This document shows, in pieces, positions 8,877 to 17,562 of a stretch of 64,000 nucleotides of DNA; positions within the stretch are counted from its first letter, which is position 1, and each line of letters begins with the position of its first letter. The translations under genes and the position numbers were made by a program. Below the pieces are notes generated by a model, which saw nothing but the letters and a program-made list of their open reading frames with translations, did not search any database and had not been told where the DNA came from. Origin of the DNA: Alphaproteobacteria bacterium (lineage in GTDB: Bacteria > Pseudomonadota > Alphaproteobacteria > Rhodobacterales > Rhodobacteraceae); contig JAUHYC010000016.1 of the NCBI GenBank assembly GCA_030426685.1, positions 1 to 64,000 on the forward strand, in the 5' to 3' direction.

Positions 8877-10511
8877 TCAATGCCCGCCCAGGATGCCGGT
8901 TCTGACCGAATAGTCGACGGCCAGTTCGTAATCCGGGTCGTCGTCGCTGTCGACCATCAGATGGCCTGCTTTGGTCAGCAGCTTGTGACAATCCCGACTG
9001 AGGTGGCGCAGCATGACGCGTTTGCCCGCCGCCTCGTATTTGGCTGCGATATTCTCGATGGCCTGCAGGGCGGATTGGTCCACCACGCGGCTGTCGGCGA
9101 AGTCGACAATCACGGTCTGCGGATCGTTTGGCACGTCGAACAGTTCCACGAAGCCTTCGGACGAGCCAAAGAACAGCGGGCCCTGGATTTCATAGACCTT
9201 TGCGCCCTCTTCCGTTGCCGACTCGCGGGTGACCGCGTGGATGCGCTTGGCGTTGTTCCAGGCATAGGCCAGCGCCGAGACGATCACGCCCACGACCACC
9301 GCCACAGCAAGGTCTTCCATCACGGTTACGACGGTTACCAAGACGATGACGAAGGCATCGGTCATCGGAACTTTGCGCAGAATGTTGAGCGAGTTCCAGG
9401 CAAAGGTACCAATCACCACCATGAACATCACACCCACCAGTGCGGCCAGCGGGATTTGTTCGATCAGGGATGAACCCACAAGGATGAACAGCAACAGGAA
9501 CAGCGCAGCAGCAATGCCTGCGATACGGGTGCGGCCGCCGGATTTCACGTTGATCATCGACTGGCCGATCATCGCACAGCCACCCATGCCGCCGAAGAAT
9601 CCGGTAACGACATTGGCTGTACCCTGCGCGATACATTCCTGTGAGGCACCGCCGCGTTTGCCGGTGATTTCGCCGACGAGATTCAGGGTCAGCAGGGATT
9701 CAATCAGGCCGATGGCGGCGAGGATCAGGGCGTAGGGCAGGATGATCTCGAAAGTTTCCCAGTTCAGCGGCACCATCGGGATGTGGAACTTGGGCAAGCC
9801 ACCCTCGATTGAGGCCAGATCGCCCACGCGTGGCACATCCAGGCCCATGCCAATGACCAGCGCGGCCACGACCACGATCCCGGCCAGCGGTGCCGGAACG
9901 ATCCGGGTGATGCGCGGCATGACCCAGATCACTGCCATGGTCAGCGCCACGAGGCCCAGCATGGTGTAGAGCTGCATGCCCGAAAGCCATTCACCCCCGC
10001 TCATGCCGTGGCCGGTGTTTTCCATGGTGCCGGGAACCTTGAACTGGCCCATCTGGGCCAGAAAGATCACGATCGCCAGTCCGTTCACAAAGCCCAGCAT
10101 CACCGGATGCGGCACAAGGCGGATGAACCGGCCCCAATGCATCACGCCTGCGATGACCTGCATGATCCCCATCAGAACCACGGTTGCAAACAGGTACTCG
10201 ACTCCGTGTTGCGCGACCAGCGCCACCATGACCACGGCCAGGGCGCCTGTCGCGCCCGAGATCATGCCCGGACGGCCACCGATCAGCGCCGTGATCAGAC
10301 CAACCAGAAACGCGGCATAAAGCCCGACCAATGGGTGCACCCCGGCAACGAATGCGAAGGCGACAGCCTCGGGCACCAGCGCCAGCGCGACGGTGAGACC
10401 CGACAGCAGCTCGATCCGAAGGCGTGAGGCAGTCAGCCCCTCATCCGGCATCCAGCGCAGATCGGGTATGGCTAGGCGTTTGGCAAAACTTGCCAGTAAG
10501 GCTCGGGGCAT
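8877..10511 (-). CDS. SulP family inorganic anion transporter with STAS domain
   Basis: 544 aa integral membrane transporter. The N-terminal transmembrane domain has the SulP signature (ELLSGLTVALALVPEAVAFA) and about 10-12 hydrophobic spans. After residue 420 a STAS domain follows (YEIQGPLFFGSSEGFVELF, then VDFADSRVVDQSAL). SulP proteins move sulfate, bicarbonate or other anions by Na+ symport or exchange. The GISGATGAL-type segment and the short STAS domain recall BicA-like bicarbonate transporters, but substrate cannot be decided. AGGACG precedes the ATG. It is divergent from mtnP across a 216-base region. Confidence 0.9.
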   Translation of the reverse strand: MPRALLASFAKRLAIPDLRWMPDEGLTASRLRIELLSGLTVALALVPEAVAFAFVAGVHPLVGLYAAFLVGLITALIGGRPGMISGATGALAVVMVALVAQHGVEYLFATVVLMGIMQVIAGVMHWGRFIRLVPHPVMLGFVNGLAIVIFLAQMGQFKVPGTMENTGHGMSGGEWLSGMQLYTMLGLVALTMAVIWVMPRITRIVPAPLAGIVVVAALVIGMGLDVPRVGDLASIEGGLPKFHIPMVPLNWETFEIILPYALILAAIGLIESLLTLNLVGEITGKRGGASQECIAQGTANVVTGFFGGMGGCAMIGQSMINVKSGGRTRIAGIAAALFLLLFILVGSSLIEQIPLAALVGVMFMVVIGTFAWNSLNILRKVPMTDAFVIVLVTVVTVMEDLAVAVVVGVIVSALAYAWNNAKRIHAVTRESATEEGAKVYEIQGPLFFGSSEGFVELFDVPNDPQTVIVDFADSRVVDQSALQAIENIAAKYEAAGKRVMLRHLSRDCHKLLTKAGHLMVDSDDDPDYELAVDYSVRTGILGGH

Positions 10512-10727
10512 TGGACGTCCTGTCGGTCAGATATGTTCGCGCGAAAGGGGCCTTCTAGCGGTCAAACGGGTCTCGAGATACAGCGTTTAGCGGGAACCGG
10601 ATATGCGTATGATGCATAGCTAATGGCTGCGCCGTACGGATCGGCACACAAACCGTTGAACCCACTTGCCAAATACGATCGTGGCCCGCAGAACTCTGAC
10701 AACAGGAATTTTCACCGGAGAGCTGCT

Positions 10728-11600
10728 GTGACCCAAACAAAAATCGCCGTCATCGGAGGATCGGGCATTTATGACATCGATGGTCTGGAAAATGCCGAAT
10801 GGGTCGCGGTGGAAACACCCTGGGGCGACCCGTCGGACCAGATCCTGACAGGATCGTTGGGCGGGGTCGAAATGGCCTTTCTGCCGCGTCACGGGCGCGG
10901 CCATGTACATTCGCCGACCGAAGTACCTTATCGCGCCAATATCGACGCGCTGAAACGGCTGGGGGTGACGGATGTGATCTCGGTCTCGGCCTGCGGGTCG
11001 TTCCGCGAGCATATGGCACCGGGCGACTTCGTGATCGTCGATCAGTTCATCGACCGGACCTTTGCCCGTGAGAAGAGCTTTTTTGGAACCGGATGTGTTG
11101 CGCATGTGAGCGTTGCCCATCCCACCTGCCCGCGCCTGTCGGACGCTTGTGAAACCGCAGGCGGGGCAGCAGGCATCACCATCCATCGCGGCGGCACCTA
11201 TCTGGCGATGGAGGGACCGCAGTTCTCGTCACTGGCGGAATCGAAAATGTACCGCGAGCAATGGGGCTGTGACGTGATCGGCATGACCAACATGCCCGAG
11301 GCAAAACTCGCCCGTGAAGCCGAGCTTTGCTATGCCTCGATCGCCATGGTTACGGATTATGACAGCTGGCACCCGGATCATGGAGAGGTCGACGTGACCG
11401 CCATCATCGCCACGCTGACCGGCAACGCGGAAAAAGGTCGGGCCTTGGTCAAAGGTCTGCCCGCACTGCTGGGTGCCGGACGCGCCCCCTGCCCACATGG
11501 CTGCGACCGCGCGCTGGAATTTGCCATCCTGACCGCGCCGGAAAAACGCGACCCGGCCCTGCTGGCCAAGCTGGACGCGGTGGCGGGGCGGATCCTCTGA
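10728..11600 (+). CDS. mtnP: S-methyl-5'-thioadenosine phosphorylase
   Basis: Cleaves methylthioadenosine with phosphate to adenine and methylthioribose 1-phosphate, the first step of methionine salvage. 290 aa from the GTG at 10728, which has GGAG seven bases upstream and gives the family start TQTKIAVIGGSGIYDI. Phosphate and substrate motifs RHGRGHVHSPTEVPYRANI, SACGSFREH and MTNMPEAKLAREAELCY match MTAP-type trimers. Adenine released here could feed Apt, encoded at 14880. The stop lies 2 bases from the stop of the convergent hydrolase gene, with no terminator between them. An in-frame start at 10623 would add 35 unconserved residues. Confidence 0.93.
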   Translation: MTQTKIAVIGGSGIYDIDGLENAEWVAVETPWGDPSDQILTGSLGGVEMAFLPRHGRGHVHSPTEVPYRANIDALKRLGVTDVISVSACGSFREHMAPGDFVIVDQFIDRTFAREKSFFGTGCVAHVSVAHPTCPRLSDACETAGGAAGITIHRGGTYLAMEGPQFSSLAESKMYREQWGCDVIGMTNMPEAKLAREAELCYASIAMVTDYDSWHPDHGEVDVTAIIATLTGNAEKGRALVKGLPALLGAGRAPCPHGCDRALEFAILTAPEKRDPALLAKLDAVAGRIL

Positions 11601-11602
11601 CC

Positions 11603-12460
11603 TCAGTTCTGCGGTAGGTTCTTTTGCACCGCGTCCCACAGGCCATGCGACCAGAGGTCATTGTGTCTGCCGTTTGGGATCACATAGAGATGTGCAGTCT
11701 CGGACAACTCTGCCAGAGCCTCGCCGTGATGCAGTGGGATCGTTTCATCGTCGGTTCCGTGGAAAATCAGCGTCGGCACGGTGATGTGTTCGATCAGGTC
11801 GCGCGTGGTGAACTGATCTTTCATCAGGACCGAAACCGGCAGAAACGGATAGCGTTCCGCAGCAACATCCACGGTTGCAGTGAACGGGGCCTCAAGCACC
11901 AGCAACTCAGCGTTAGGGCGTTGCGCAGCCACGGCGGCGGCGATGCCGGTCCCCAGGCTTTGGCCGTGCAGAACAACGCCGTTGCCCTCGCCGGCCAGCT
12001 TGTCGAACAGTTGCACCGCGTCAGAGATCAGCGCTTGCTCCGAGGGCTCCCCTTCGCTGCCCGGAAATCCGCGATAGCTGGGCGCAAGCAGCCCGTAACC
12101 TGAATTGAGGATTTCACGCAGCCGGTCCGCGCGGTCACCCAGATTGCCGCTCTGACCGTGCAAGAACAGCACACTTGGCGCACCGTCGATTGCGGGCGGT
12201 GCGGACCATGCCGTCAGAACCGTGCCATCGCTCATGGGCAGTGACAGAATGTCGACATCCGCCAACCCCACCGAGGCGGGTTCAGGCAAATCGCCGTCGG
12301 GTTTGTAGAGCAATGATTGTTGGTTAAGGTACATGTAGCCAACGATGCCCGCATAGATCATCGCCGCGGCAAGTAGGAGACCAATTAGCGATTTCTGCAG
12401 GTGTGAGGTGCCAGTTGGCGCGGTGTTCGCGCCTGAATGTGCGGTATGTGTCTGCGCCAT
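11603..12460 (-). CDS. membrane-anchored alpha/beta hydrolase
   Basis: 285 aa. One transmembrane anchor (about residues 24-46) precedes an alpha/beta hydrolase domain of the BEM46/ABHD13-like group. The oxyanion motif HGQSGN is at 101-106, the nucleophile Ser168 lies in GQSLG, the acidic residue is Asp237 or Asp238 in GTDDETIP, and the catalytic His266 is in NGRHNDLW. Substrate unknown. A strong AGGAGG precedes the ATG at 12460. It converges on mtnP, and the stops are only 2 bases apart. Confidence 0.88.
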   Translation of the reverse strand: MAQTHTAHSGANTAPTGTSHLQKSLIGLLLAAAMIYAGIVGYMYLNQQSLLYKPDGDLPEPASVGLADVDILSLPMSDGTVLTAWSAPPAIDGAPSVLFLHGQSGNLGDRADRLREILNSGYGLLAPSYRGFPGSEGEPSEQALISDAVQLFDKLAGEGNGVVLHGQSLGTGIAAAVAAQRPNAELLVLEAPFTATVDVAAERYPFLPVSVLMKDQFTTRDLIEHITVPTLIFHGTDDETIPLHHGEALAELSETAHLYVIPNGRHNDLWSHGLWDAVQKNLPQN

Positions 12461-12524
12461 TGACCCCTCCTGATACGTCCTTCTAGTCTGGGTTCGTCCG
12501 CGTGGGTTTCAAGGCTTTCGGGGC

Positions 12525-12543
12525 AAAGATTCATTCAATCTTT
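12525..12543. promoter_or_regulatory. 7-bp inverted repeat in the hydrolase/DUF418 divergent region
   Basis: AAAGATT CATTC AATCTTT forms a perfect 7-5-7 dyad in the 222-base divergent intergenic region 12461-12682. It may be an operator or a small hairpin; there is no further support. I see nothing else recognisable in this gap. Confidence 0.3.
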
Positions 12544-12682
12544 ATCCTGTTGCCACAAGAATAATGGCCGCAGCTTTTGCGGGGTCGGATGGTTGAGTTT
12601 CACCCGCACAGCGCCATGTTGGCTCTGATTATCAGCGCAAAGACAGGAACTTAACCCCGCGCTGCAGAGGATAAGGAAGCCG

Positions 12683-13699
12683 ATGAAACGACTCGACGCA
12701 CTGGACGCGGCCCGGTTTCTGGCCTTTTGCGGTATGGTGCTGGTGAATTTCCGTATCGCGGCACAGGTAGCTCCGGGCACGGATTGGGCCTCTGCCCTGA
12801 TTGACGCGCTTGAGGGACGGGCGGCGGCCTTGTTTGTGATACTTGCAGGGATCGGCATTGGACTGTCCCGCATTCGGGCGGCGCTGCTGCTGCGCCGGGC
12901 GGCCTTTTTGTTTGTGATCGGCCTAATCAACATGACTGTTTTCGACGCCGATATCCTGCATTTCTATGCGCTCTATTTTATAGTCGGGGCGGCGTTCTTG
13001 ACGACCTCACGGCGCGGGCTTTGGCTTGGAGCCCTGGGGATTGTGGCGCTGGCCGTTATCGCCAACCTGATCTTTGATTATGACCGGGGCTGGGACTGGA
13101 ACACACTGGTGTACACCGATCTCTGGACTCTGCCGGGTTTTCTGCGCAATGCGCTGTTCAACGGCTGGCATCCGGTGCTGCCCTGGGCCTCATTCCTGTT
13201 GATCGGAATGGCGATCGGGCGATCCGAGTTGCACTCACAATGCGTTCAGCACCGATTGATAATGTGGGGTTTTGGCGCCGCGGTGCTGGCGTTGTTTCCG
13301 CAGATGCTGACTTCAGACCCGGATCTGATGGCCTATCTGGGTGCCGAATCTATCCCGCCGGGGCCGTTCTACATCATGGCTGGTACAGGTACGGCCTGCG
13401 TGGTGATCGGATTGCTGCTGAAGCTGTGGCCCGCCCTCGAAGGCGCCCATATCGCCCCGTTTCTGACCGCGCCCGGACGGCAGAGTCTGACGCTCTACAT
13501 GGCGCATATCCTGATCGGGATGGGTATTCTGGAGGAGGCCGGGATGCTGGATGGCTCACTGAGCGCGCCGCAGATTGCCGCCTATGCGCTGCTGTTCTGT
13601 GTCACATCTTCACTGTTTGCGCTGTTGTGGTTTCGCAGATTCAAACGTGGACCGCTTGAAACACTGATGCGGTGGGTCACTGAAGGCACAAAGGCTTGA
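12683..13699 (+). CDS. DUF418 domain-containing membrane protein
   Basis: 338 aa polytopic membrane protein with about 8-10 hydrophobic segments. The start RLDALDAARFLAFCGMVLVNF, the central FNGWHPVLPWASFLLIGMAIGR, and the C-terminal GRQSLTLYMAHILIGMGI with the RRFKRGPLE(T)LMRW ending are the DUF418 (YeiB-like) pattern. Such proteins are thought to be acyltransferase-like transporters; the function is unproven. AAGGAAG precedes the ATG. It is followed by a LysE-family exporter on the same strand after 52 bases. Confidence 0.85.
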   Translation: MKRLDALDAARFLAFCGMVLVNFRIAAQVAPGTDWASALIDALEGRAAALFVILAGIGIGLSRIRAALLLRRAAFLFVIGLINMTVFDADILHFYALYFIVGAAFLTTSRRGLWLGALGIVALAVIANLIFDYDRGWDWNTLVYTDLWTLPGFLRNALFNGWHPVLPWASFLLIGMAIGRSELHSQCVQHRLIMWGFGAAVLALFPQMLTSDPDLMAYLGAESIPPGPFYIMAGTGTACVVIGLLLKLWPALEGAHIAPFLTAPGRQSLTLYMAHILIGMGILEEAGMLDGSLSAPQIAAYALLFCVTSSLFALLWFRRFKRGPLETLMRWVTEGTKA

Positions 13700-13751
13700 C
13701 CTGAGGCCCGCATATGGGCTTGGTGTGAAAAACGCTAAGATAGGATGACCG

Positions 13752-14381
13752 ATGTCCCTTGAACTCTGGCTGGCCTTTGTTGCTGCATCAACGGCATTGT
13801 TGCTGATCCCCGGCCCGACGGTTCTGCTTGTGCTCAGCTATGCGTTGTCAAAAGGGCGCAGCGTCGCCGTTGCCTCGGCCACCGGTGTCGCGGCGGGGGA
13901 TTTGGTTGCGATGACGGCCTCACTGCTGGGTCTTGGCGCACTGGTTCTTGCCTCAGCCACCCTGTTTTCAGTTCTGAAATGGGTCGGGGCCGCCTATCTG
14001 ATCTGGCTGGGCATCAAGTTGTTGCGCAGCGCTTCTTCGGGTGGGTTGGATACGGTCGAAACCGGGCGGGATGTCACCGCGCAGGGCGTGTTTGGCCATG
14101 CCGCCGCCGTCACTGCGCTGAACCCGAAATCCATCGCCTTCTTCATTGCCTTTGTGCCGCAATTCCTGCGCCCGGCTGACCCGCTTGGCCCGCAATTCGC
14201 AATCCTCATCGCAACATTTGTCGGCCTTGCCTGGCTGAATGCGCTGGCATATGCGCTGCTGGCGGATCGCCTGCGCCGGATGGTCGGACGTGCGGGTGTC
14301 ATCACCGCCATGACCCGGTTCGGAGGGTTGACCCTGATCGGGATGGGCGTGGCCACGGCGGTTCTGCGCCGCCCGGCCTGA
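13752..14381 (+). CDS. LysE family translocator (RhtB-type amino acid exporter)
   Basis: 209 aa with the six-span LysE/RhtB layout. The signature LLLIPGPTVLLVLSYALSKG near residues 16-35 and the central NPKSIAFFIAFVPQF are diagnostic. Such proteins export amino acids such as homoserine, threonine or lysine; which one cannot be told. AGGATGACCG lies upstream of the ATG. It ends 2 bases before the stop of the convergent small RHH-like gene. Confidence 0.9.
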   Translation: MSLELWLAFVAASTALLLIPGPTVLLVLSYALSKGRSVAVASATGVAAGDLVAMTASLLGLGALVLASATLFSVLKWVGAAYLIWLGIKLLRSASSGGLDTVETGRDVTAQGVFGHAAAVTALNPKSIAFFIAFVPQFLRPADPLGPQFAILIATFVGLAWLNALAYALLADRLRRMVGRAGVITAMTRFGGLTLIGMGVATAVLRRPA

Positions 14382-14383
14382 GG

Positions 14384-14557
14384 CTAGTCTTCGGCGTTTT
14401 CTTTCATGAACCCGCGGATGAACCGGCGGATTTCACGAGCGGCGGACGTATCCATCTCTCGGCACAATTCCACGAACGCATCCCGTTCATCCTTGTCAAG
14501 GCGCAGGACCAGCTGACTGTTTTTCTTGGTGGATTTCTTTCCGTCTTTCTTAGCCAC
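14384..14557 (-). CDS. small ribbon-helix-helix-like protein
   Basis: 57 aa from the GTG at 14557. A Lys/Ser-rich N-terminus (AKKDGKKSTKKN) precedes SQLVLRLDKDERDAFVELCR and then TSAAREIRRFIRGFM. This is a beta strand followed by two helices, as in MetJ/Arc (CopG-type) DNA-binding proteins. It probably binds DNA as a dimer. A near-perfect 22-base palindrome lies 36 bases upstream of its start, so autoregulation is likely. No toxin-like gene is adjacent. The exact start is uncertain: an upstream ATG-initiated version would begin at 14644 and add 29 residues lacking fold features. Confidence 0.6.
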   Translation of the reverse strand: MAKKDGKKSTKKNSQLVLRLDKDERDAFVELCREMDTSAAREIRRFIRGFMKENAED

Positions 14558-14593
14558 GCACCCTACCCCATTCGGATCTTGATTCAACTTGAG

Positions 14594-14615
14594 ATGCAAT
14601 GTATATACATAGCAT
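14594..14615. promoter_or_regulatory. 22-base near-perfect palindrome, operator candidate
   Basis: The core ATGTATATACAT is a perfect 12-base palindrome. It is flanked by ATGC and GCAT, and only one position pair out of eleven (14598/14611) fails to match. It sits between the start of the RHH-like gene (minus) and a 44-codon ORF (plus), 36 and 49 bases from their start codons. This is what an RHH repressor operator would look like. Confidence 0.5.
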
Positions 14616-14663
14616 AGAATTTGTAGATATTGGGCACATAACAACAGAACCGAGGTGTTCGCA

Positions 14664-14798
14664 ATGAACCTTCATGCCGCACACGCATTTTTACTGCGGG
14701 ATCAGCGCAATTGGCGCAAACCGCACCTGTCATGGCTACCGAACGCTCTGTATCGCTACTATGGTCTGAACAACGCGATGCGCAACCGCCGCAAGTAG
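14664..14798 (+). CDS. 44-aa basic protein of unknown function
   Basis: ATG at 14664, preceded by CGAGG at a 7-base distance, opens a 44-codon frame ending TAG at 14798. The product starts MNLHAAHAFLLRDQRNWRKP and ends with WLPNALYRYYGLNNAMRNRR then Lys. It is aromatic-rich and strongly basic with no transmembrane segment. It is divergent from the RHH-like gene and shares the palindromic region. I do not recognise it. The good RBS and unusual composition make it a plausible small protein, but no homology could be checked. Confidence 0.45.
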   Translation: MNLHAAHAFLLRDQRNWRKPHLSWLPNALYRYYGLNNAMRNRRK

Positions 14799-14879
14799 GC
14801 GCAGGCACCAAACTTTCCTTGCATGGCTGCCGCTGATGGGCCAAACACCCCGGCGTGTCAGATGCCAAAGGGGTGGGCC

Positions 14880-15419
14880 ATGTCCAGAAGCAAAACGGTC
14901 AAGGATTACATTCGGACTATCGTCGATTTCCCTCATGAGGGGATCATGTTCCGTGATGTAACCACCCTGTTCGCCGATCCGCGCGGCTTTCGCATGGCAA
15001 TCGACCAGATGCTGCACCCCTATGCAGGTGAGCGCATCGATAAGGTCGTGGGCCTTGAGGCACGTGGTTTCATTCTGGGCGGTGCGATTGCGCATCAGCT
15101 CAGTGTGGGCTTTGTTCCCATCCGCAAAAAGGGCAAACTGCCCGGCACCACGATCAGTCAGGACTATAAGCTGGAATATGGCGAGGCCATTGTGGAAATC
15201 CATGATGACGCCATTCAACCGGGTGAGAAGATCCTGGTAGTGGATGACTTGCTGGCGACCGGTGGTACCGCAGCAGCCGGGATCAAACTGATCGAGAGGC
15301 TGGGGGGCGAGATCATTTCCTGCGCGTTCATCATCGATCTGCCCGAACTAAGCGGGCGCAAGGTGCTGGAAGAAATGGGCATGGACGTACACGTCTTGTG
15401 CGAATTCGAGGGTCTCTGA
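14880..15419 (+). CDS. apt: adenine phosphoribosyltransferase
   Basis: Converts adenine and PRPP to AMP (purine salvage). 179 aa from the ATG at 14880, the usual family length; a start at 14823 would add 19 unconserved residues. [15 protein letters not shown] near the N-terminus, [14 protein letters not shown], the flexible-loop segment RKKGKLPG, and the PRPP-binding motif [11 protein letters not shown] (residues 120-130) are all in place. It can recycle adenine released by the MtnP encoded 3.3 kb upstream, though the two are not in one operon. Confidence 0.96.
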   Translation: MSRSKTVKDYIRTIVDFPHEGIMFRDVTTLFADPRGFRMAIDQMLHPYAGERIDKVVGLEARGFILGGAIAHQLSVGFVPIRKKGKLPGTTISQDYKLEYGEAIVEIHDDAIQPGEKILVVDDLLATGGTAAAGIKLIERLGGEIISCAFIIDLPELSGRKVLEEMGMDVHVLCEFEGL

Positions 15420-15428
15420 CCACCCTGA

Positions 15429-15448
15429 CAATCACACCTTAGTGATTG
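15429..15448 (+). terminator. short hairpin downstream of apt
   Basis: CAATCAC / GTGATTG is a 7-bp perfect stem with a 6-base loop, 9 bases after the apt stop. It is followed by GATTTCC, so the U-tract is poor. Possible weak terminator. Confidence 0.35.
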
Positions 15449-15517
15449 GATTTCCGGTTGCCTGCTGGCTTAGCGCAGATGCCCTGTTTTTCAATGGCAC
15501 AATAGGCGCGCGATCGG

Positions 15518-15547
15518 TGATCCTTGGGTGACCAGCCTGCGTATCCC
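15518..15547 (+). promoter_or_regulatory. possible sigma-E (RpoE/ChrR-type) promoter of the fasciclin gene
   Basis: TGATCC at 15518-15523 is separated by 18 bases from TATCCC at 15542-15547, 43 bases before the fasciclin ATG. TGATCC is the -35 element of singlet-oxygen-responsive RpoE promoters in Rhodobacter. The -10 element is only a partial match. From memory, a fasciclin-domain gene belongs to the Rhodobacter sphaeroides RpoE regulon, which supports the reading. Confidence 0.45.
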
Positions 15548-15589
15548 TGTTGATGCCACCAAGGGCATTCTCAGCAAGGGAATCATATC

Positions 15590-16072
15590 ATGTTGCGCAA
15601 ATACGCTGTTGCCGGAGTCGCCAGTATTTTGTTGACCACCTCTGCCATGGCAGACGGACATGCCAAAGATATCGTCGACACCGCCGTCGGCGCCGGCAGC
15701 TTTGAAACGCTCGTCGCCGCCGTGCAGGCGGCCGAACTGGTCGACACGCTGAAAGGCGACGGCCCATTTACCGTCTTTGCCCCCACTGACGAGGCTTTTG
15801 CGGCGCTGCCCGAGGGCACGGTTGAAAACCTGCTGAAGCCTGAGAACAAGGACCAACTTGTCTCGATCCTGACCTATCACGTGGTTGCGGGCAAAGTAAT
15901 GTCCGGCGATCTGTCCGACGACATGACCGCCGCGACCGTACAGGGCAGCGATATCACGATCGATCTGGACAATGGCGTCATGGTCAATGATGCCAAAGTT
16001 GTTCAGGCCGATATTGAGGCCGAAAACGGTGTGATCCATGTGATCGACAAGGTCATCCTGCCGGAATCGTAA
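15590..16072 (+). CDS. secreted fasciclin domain-containing protein
   Basis: 160 aa with a signal peptide (about residues 1-20, ending SAMA-DG) and one FAS1/beta-Ig-H3 domain. The two conserved FAS1 boxes are visible: [20 protein letters not shown] and [13 protein letters not shown] at the C-terminus, with [13 protein letters not shown] between them. Periplasmic or extracellular; in alphaproteobacteria such proteins are associated with adhesion or stress. AGGGAATC precedes the ATG. A possible RpoE-type promoter lies upstream. Confidence 0.9.
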   Translation: MLRKYAVAGVASILLTTSAMADGHAKDIVDTAVGAGSFETLVAAVQAAELVDTLKGDGPFTVFAPTDEAFAALPEGTVENLLKPENKDQLVSILTYHVVAGKVMSGDLSDDMTAATVQGSDITIDLDNGVMVNDAKVVQADIEAENGVIHVIDKVILPES

Positions 16073-16108
16073 AGCACGCGCGCGATCCGGCGTGTGGCCG
16101 GGTCGCGC

Positions 16109-17524
16109 CTATTGCGGTAATACCGCGCCGGGATTCATGATCCCTTGTGGATCGAGCGCTACCTTGATCGCCCGCATCGCCTGCAACCTCGCCGGATCTC
16201 CATAGCGCTGCAGGTCTTCGGGCTTCAGACGCCCGATCCCGTGCTCGGCACTGACCGATCCGCCAAAACTGTGGACCAGATCATGCACCGCCCGCTTTAC
16301 AGCTGCGCTCTGACCGGCATAGTCGGCCCGGTCCTGCCCCAGCGGTGGAAACACGTTGTAATGCAGGTTTCCGTCACCCAGATGGCCAAAACAATTCACC
16401 CGAAACGGCCCCAGCTTGGCAACCACTTCAGCACCGCGCCGGATGAATTCTGGAATTTCTGAAATCGGGATCGAAATATCGTGACTTGAAACCGACCCGA
16501 TCAGCCGATTGGCCTCGGGGATCTGTTCGCGTACGGCCCAAAGCGCCTGCCGCTGAGCCTCGTTTTGCGCAATGACCGCATCATCGACAAGGCCACGTCC
16601 TTCTGCAGCAACATAAATCGCCTCCAATATTGCTGCGGGGTCCTGCCCTGCGGACAGACCCAGCTCAATCAGAACGCTCCATTCCGGTTGGTCGGCAAAA
16701 GGTTGACGGATATCGGGTAAGGCTTCGGTCAGGAATTGCAGGCCCTGCCGGTGGATTAGTTCGAACGCGCTAACCGCTTCGCCCACCTGATCGCGCGCCA
16801 GCGACAGCAGTTCGATCGCTGCCTCGGCAGAGACGACCCTGAACATGGCGGTTTCCACCGCCGCAGGTTGGGGGAACAACTTCAATGCCGCCGCCGTGAT
16901 GATCCCCAGCGTGCCTTCGGACCCGATCAGAAGGTTGCGCAAATCGTAGCCGGTGTTGTCCTTGCGAAGACGGCTGAGCCCATGCCAAATCTCGCCATTG
17001 GGCAAAACCGCCTCAAGCCCCAGGCACAGATCACGCGCATTGCCATAGCGCAGCACATTCACGCCACCCGCATTGGTCGCCAGATTGCCACCGATCCGAC
17101 AGGATCCCTGCGCCGCCAGAGACAGCGGGAACAGCCGATCAGCGGCGGCGGCCGCAGACTGAACCTCGGCCAAAATCGCTCCCGCCTCGGCCACAAGAAT
17201 ATTCTCCGTCGGATAAACACCCCGGATCGCCACCATGCGTTCCAGCGAGACGATCAGTGGTGCCGGTCCGTCGGGCATCACCTGCCCCCCCACCAGACCC
17301 GTCCCGCCGCCGTAGGGAACGACCGGTACGCGCGCCGCAGCGGCCTGCCGAACCAGTTCCGAGACCTCCTGCACCATCCGTGGCTTCGCCAGCAGCCCGC
17401 CCTTTCCGGCAAAACGCTGGCGTGGCTCCTGCAGATAACGATCCTCAAGGGGGCGCAGCACGCCATCCCCAAGCGTGTTCCGGATCAGCTGGGCAAAATT
17501 GTCATCGGCAGGGTTCAGTTCCAT
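16109..17524 (-). CDS. FAD-binding oxidase of the GlcD / D-2-hydroxyacid dehydrogenase type
   Basis: 471 aa flavoprotein. The N-terminal VAO/PCMH FAD-binding domain has VPVVPYGGGTGLVGGQV, GGNLATNAGGVNVLRYGN and GSEGTLGIIT. The C-terminal FAD-oxidase domain has FGHLGDGNLHYNVFP and SVSAEHGIGRLKPEDL, with the family's metal-binding histidines. Members oxidise D-2-hydroxyacids (glycolate, D-lactate, D-2-hydroxyglutarate). The single-gene setting, without glcE/glcF, favours a stand-alone D-lactate or D-2-hydroxyglutarate dehydrogenase, but the substrate is not decided. AGGG lies 8 bases before the ATG. Confidence 0.88.
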   Translation of the reverse strand: MELNPADDNFAQLIRNTLGDGVLRPLEDRYLQEPRQRFAGKGGLLAKPRMVQEVSELVRQAAAARVPVVPYGGGTGLVGGQVMPDGPAPLIVSLERMVAIRGVYPTENILVAEAGAILAEVQSAAAAADRLFPLSLAAQGSCRIGGNLATNAGGVNVLRYGNARDLCLGLEAVLPNGEIWHGLSRLRKDNTGYDLRNLLIGSEGTLGIITAAALKLFPQPAAVETAMFRVVSAEAAIELLSLARDQVGEAVSAFELIHRQGLQFLTEALPDIRQPFADQPEWSVLIELGLSAGQDPAAILEAIYVAAEGRGLVDDAVIAQNEAQRQALWAVREQIPEANRLIGSVSSHDISIPISEIPEFIRRGAEVVAKLGPFRVNCFGHLGDGNLHYNVFPPLGQDRADYAGQSAAVKRAVHDLVHSFGGSVSAEHGIGRLKPEDLQRYGDPARLQAMRAIKVALDPQGIMNPGAVLPQ

Positions 17525-17562
17525 CCCTCATCCCTGCCAAAGGTGATGGGCCGGGACAAGCC

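Noticed and set aside
14384-14557. Reading the RHH-like protein as the antitoxin of a toxin-antitoxin pair.
   Set aside because: No downstream toxin-type gene (RelE, HicA, PIN or similar) exists: the neighbour is a convergent LysE exporter. The 44-aa ORF has no toxin features that I recognise.
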